From positions 1 to 7,233 of the forward strand of contig JAHEOI010000017.1 of NCBI GenBank assembly GCA_018610125.1: a stretch of 7,233 nucleotides of DNA, given 5' to 3'. The notes under the pieces are model-generated. The model saw only the letters and a program-made list of their open reading frames with translations, searched no databases and had not been told where the DNA came from. Shown here one piece after another: positions 7,083 through 7,233 of this stretch. The DNA is from Verrucomicrobiota bacterium. Lineage in GTDB: Bacteria > Verrucomicrobiota > Verrucomicrobiia > Limisphaerales > JAHEOI01. The position numbers were made by a program, and so were the translations under genes. Numbering within the stretch: position 1 is the stretch's first letter; every line of letters begins with the position of its first letter.

Positions 7083-7233
7083 CAGACCACGAATTCCATA
7101 CGAAGGAAAAGGCTTCGCTCGACTCGATGAAGCGCCAATTCGGTGCAAGCCAATAGCAGTTAGGGAGAGAGGCCCGGCCCGGAGGGGCGGGGCGGCACCG
7201 AGCCGGCTGCTGTGTTGCTCCTCGGTTACAGCC
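7083..7233. other. Non-coding tail after the sulfatase gene, GC-rich with short inverted repeats
   Basis: No convincing gene is seen in the last 151 bases. The first part contains a weak hairpin (GCTTC / GAAGC around 7111-7132) without a T-run, so it is not a convincing intrinsic terminator. From about 7165 the sequence becomes very GC-rich. CGGTGC (7141-7146) is the exact reverse complement of GCACCG (7195-7200), and ACCGAG (7197-7202) of CTCGGT (7221-7226). The two pairings share bases and so exclude each other. This could be part of a structured RNA, a terminator region or chance in GC-rich DNA. The window ends before it can be judged. Confidence 0.3.

Overview
The window reads as a polysaccharide-degradation neighbourhood from a Gram-negative bacterium, most likely a member of the PVC group (Planctomycetes, Verrucomicrobia or Lentisphaerae). 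The phylum is inferred from gene content: a PQQ-like beta-propeller protein, a secreted FN3/TIG glycosidase, a heparinase II/III-type lyase and a formylglycine sulfatase, all probably exported. The sequence is moderately GC-rich, and the starts have little or no Shine-Dalgarno sequence, which fits that group. No rRNA, tRNA, CRISPR array, integrase or insertion sequence is recognisable.

Layout: (1) 1-1068, plus strand, is the 3' part of a PQQ-like beta-propeller protein that enters from outside the window. (2) 1022-2425, minus strand, is a secreted protein with an FN3-like domain, an IPT/TIG-like domain and a C-terminal GH19 chitinase/lysozyme-like domain. It converges on gene 1 and their 3' ends overlap by 47 bp. 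(3) 2426-2565 is a divergent intergenic region of 140 bp, with a plausible minus-strand promoter lying very close to the GH19 start. (4) 2566-5400, plus strand, is a 944-residue secreted heparinase II/III-like polysaccharide lyase with an added FN3 domain and an unassigned beta-rich C-terminal domain. (5) 5493-7082, plus strand, is a 529-residue type I sulfatase with an intact C-x-P-x-R maturation motif. It follows the lyase after 92 bp and is probably co-transcribed with it. (6) 7083-7233 is non-coding as far as can be seen, ending in a GC-rich stretch with several short inverted repeats.

Working model (inference): the lyase cleaves a uronic-acid-containing, probably sulfated, polysaccharide by beta-elimination, and the sulfatase removes sulfate esters from the chain or its fragments. 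The GH19 enzyme is divergently transcribed and could act on chitin-like material or on peptidoglycan, so its link to the other two is only positional. The propeller protein is cut off at the window edge and its role is unclear.

I found no clearly new biological system. The points most worth a second look are the catalytic-site variants in the sulfatase, the divergent active-site region and extra C-terminal domains of the lyase, the FN3-TIG-GH19 architecture, and the short-leader promoter of the GH19 gene.
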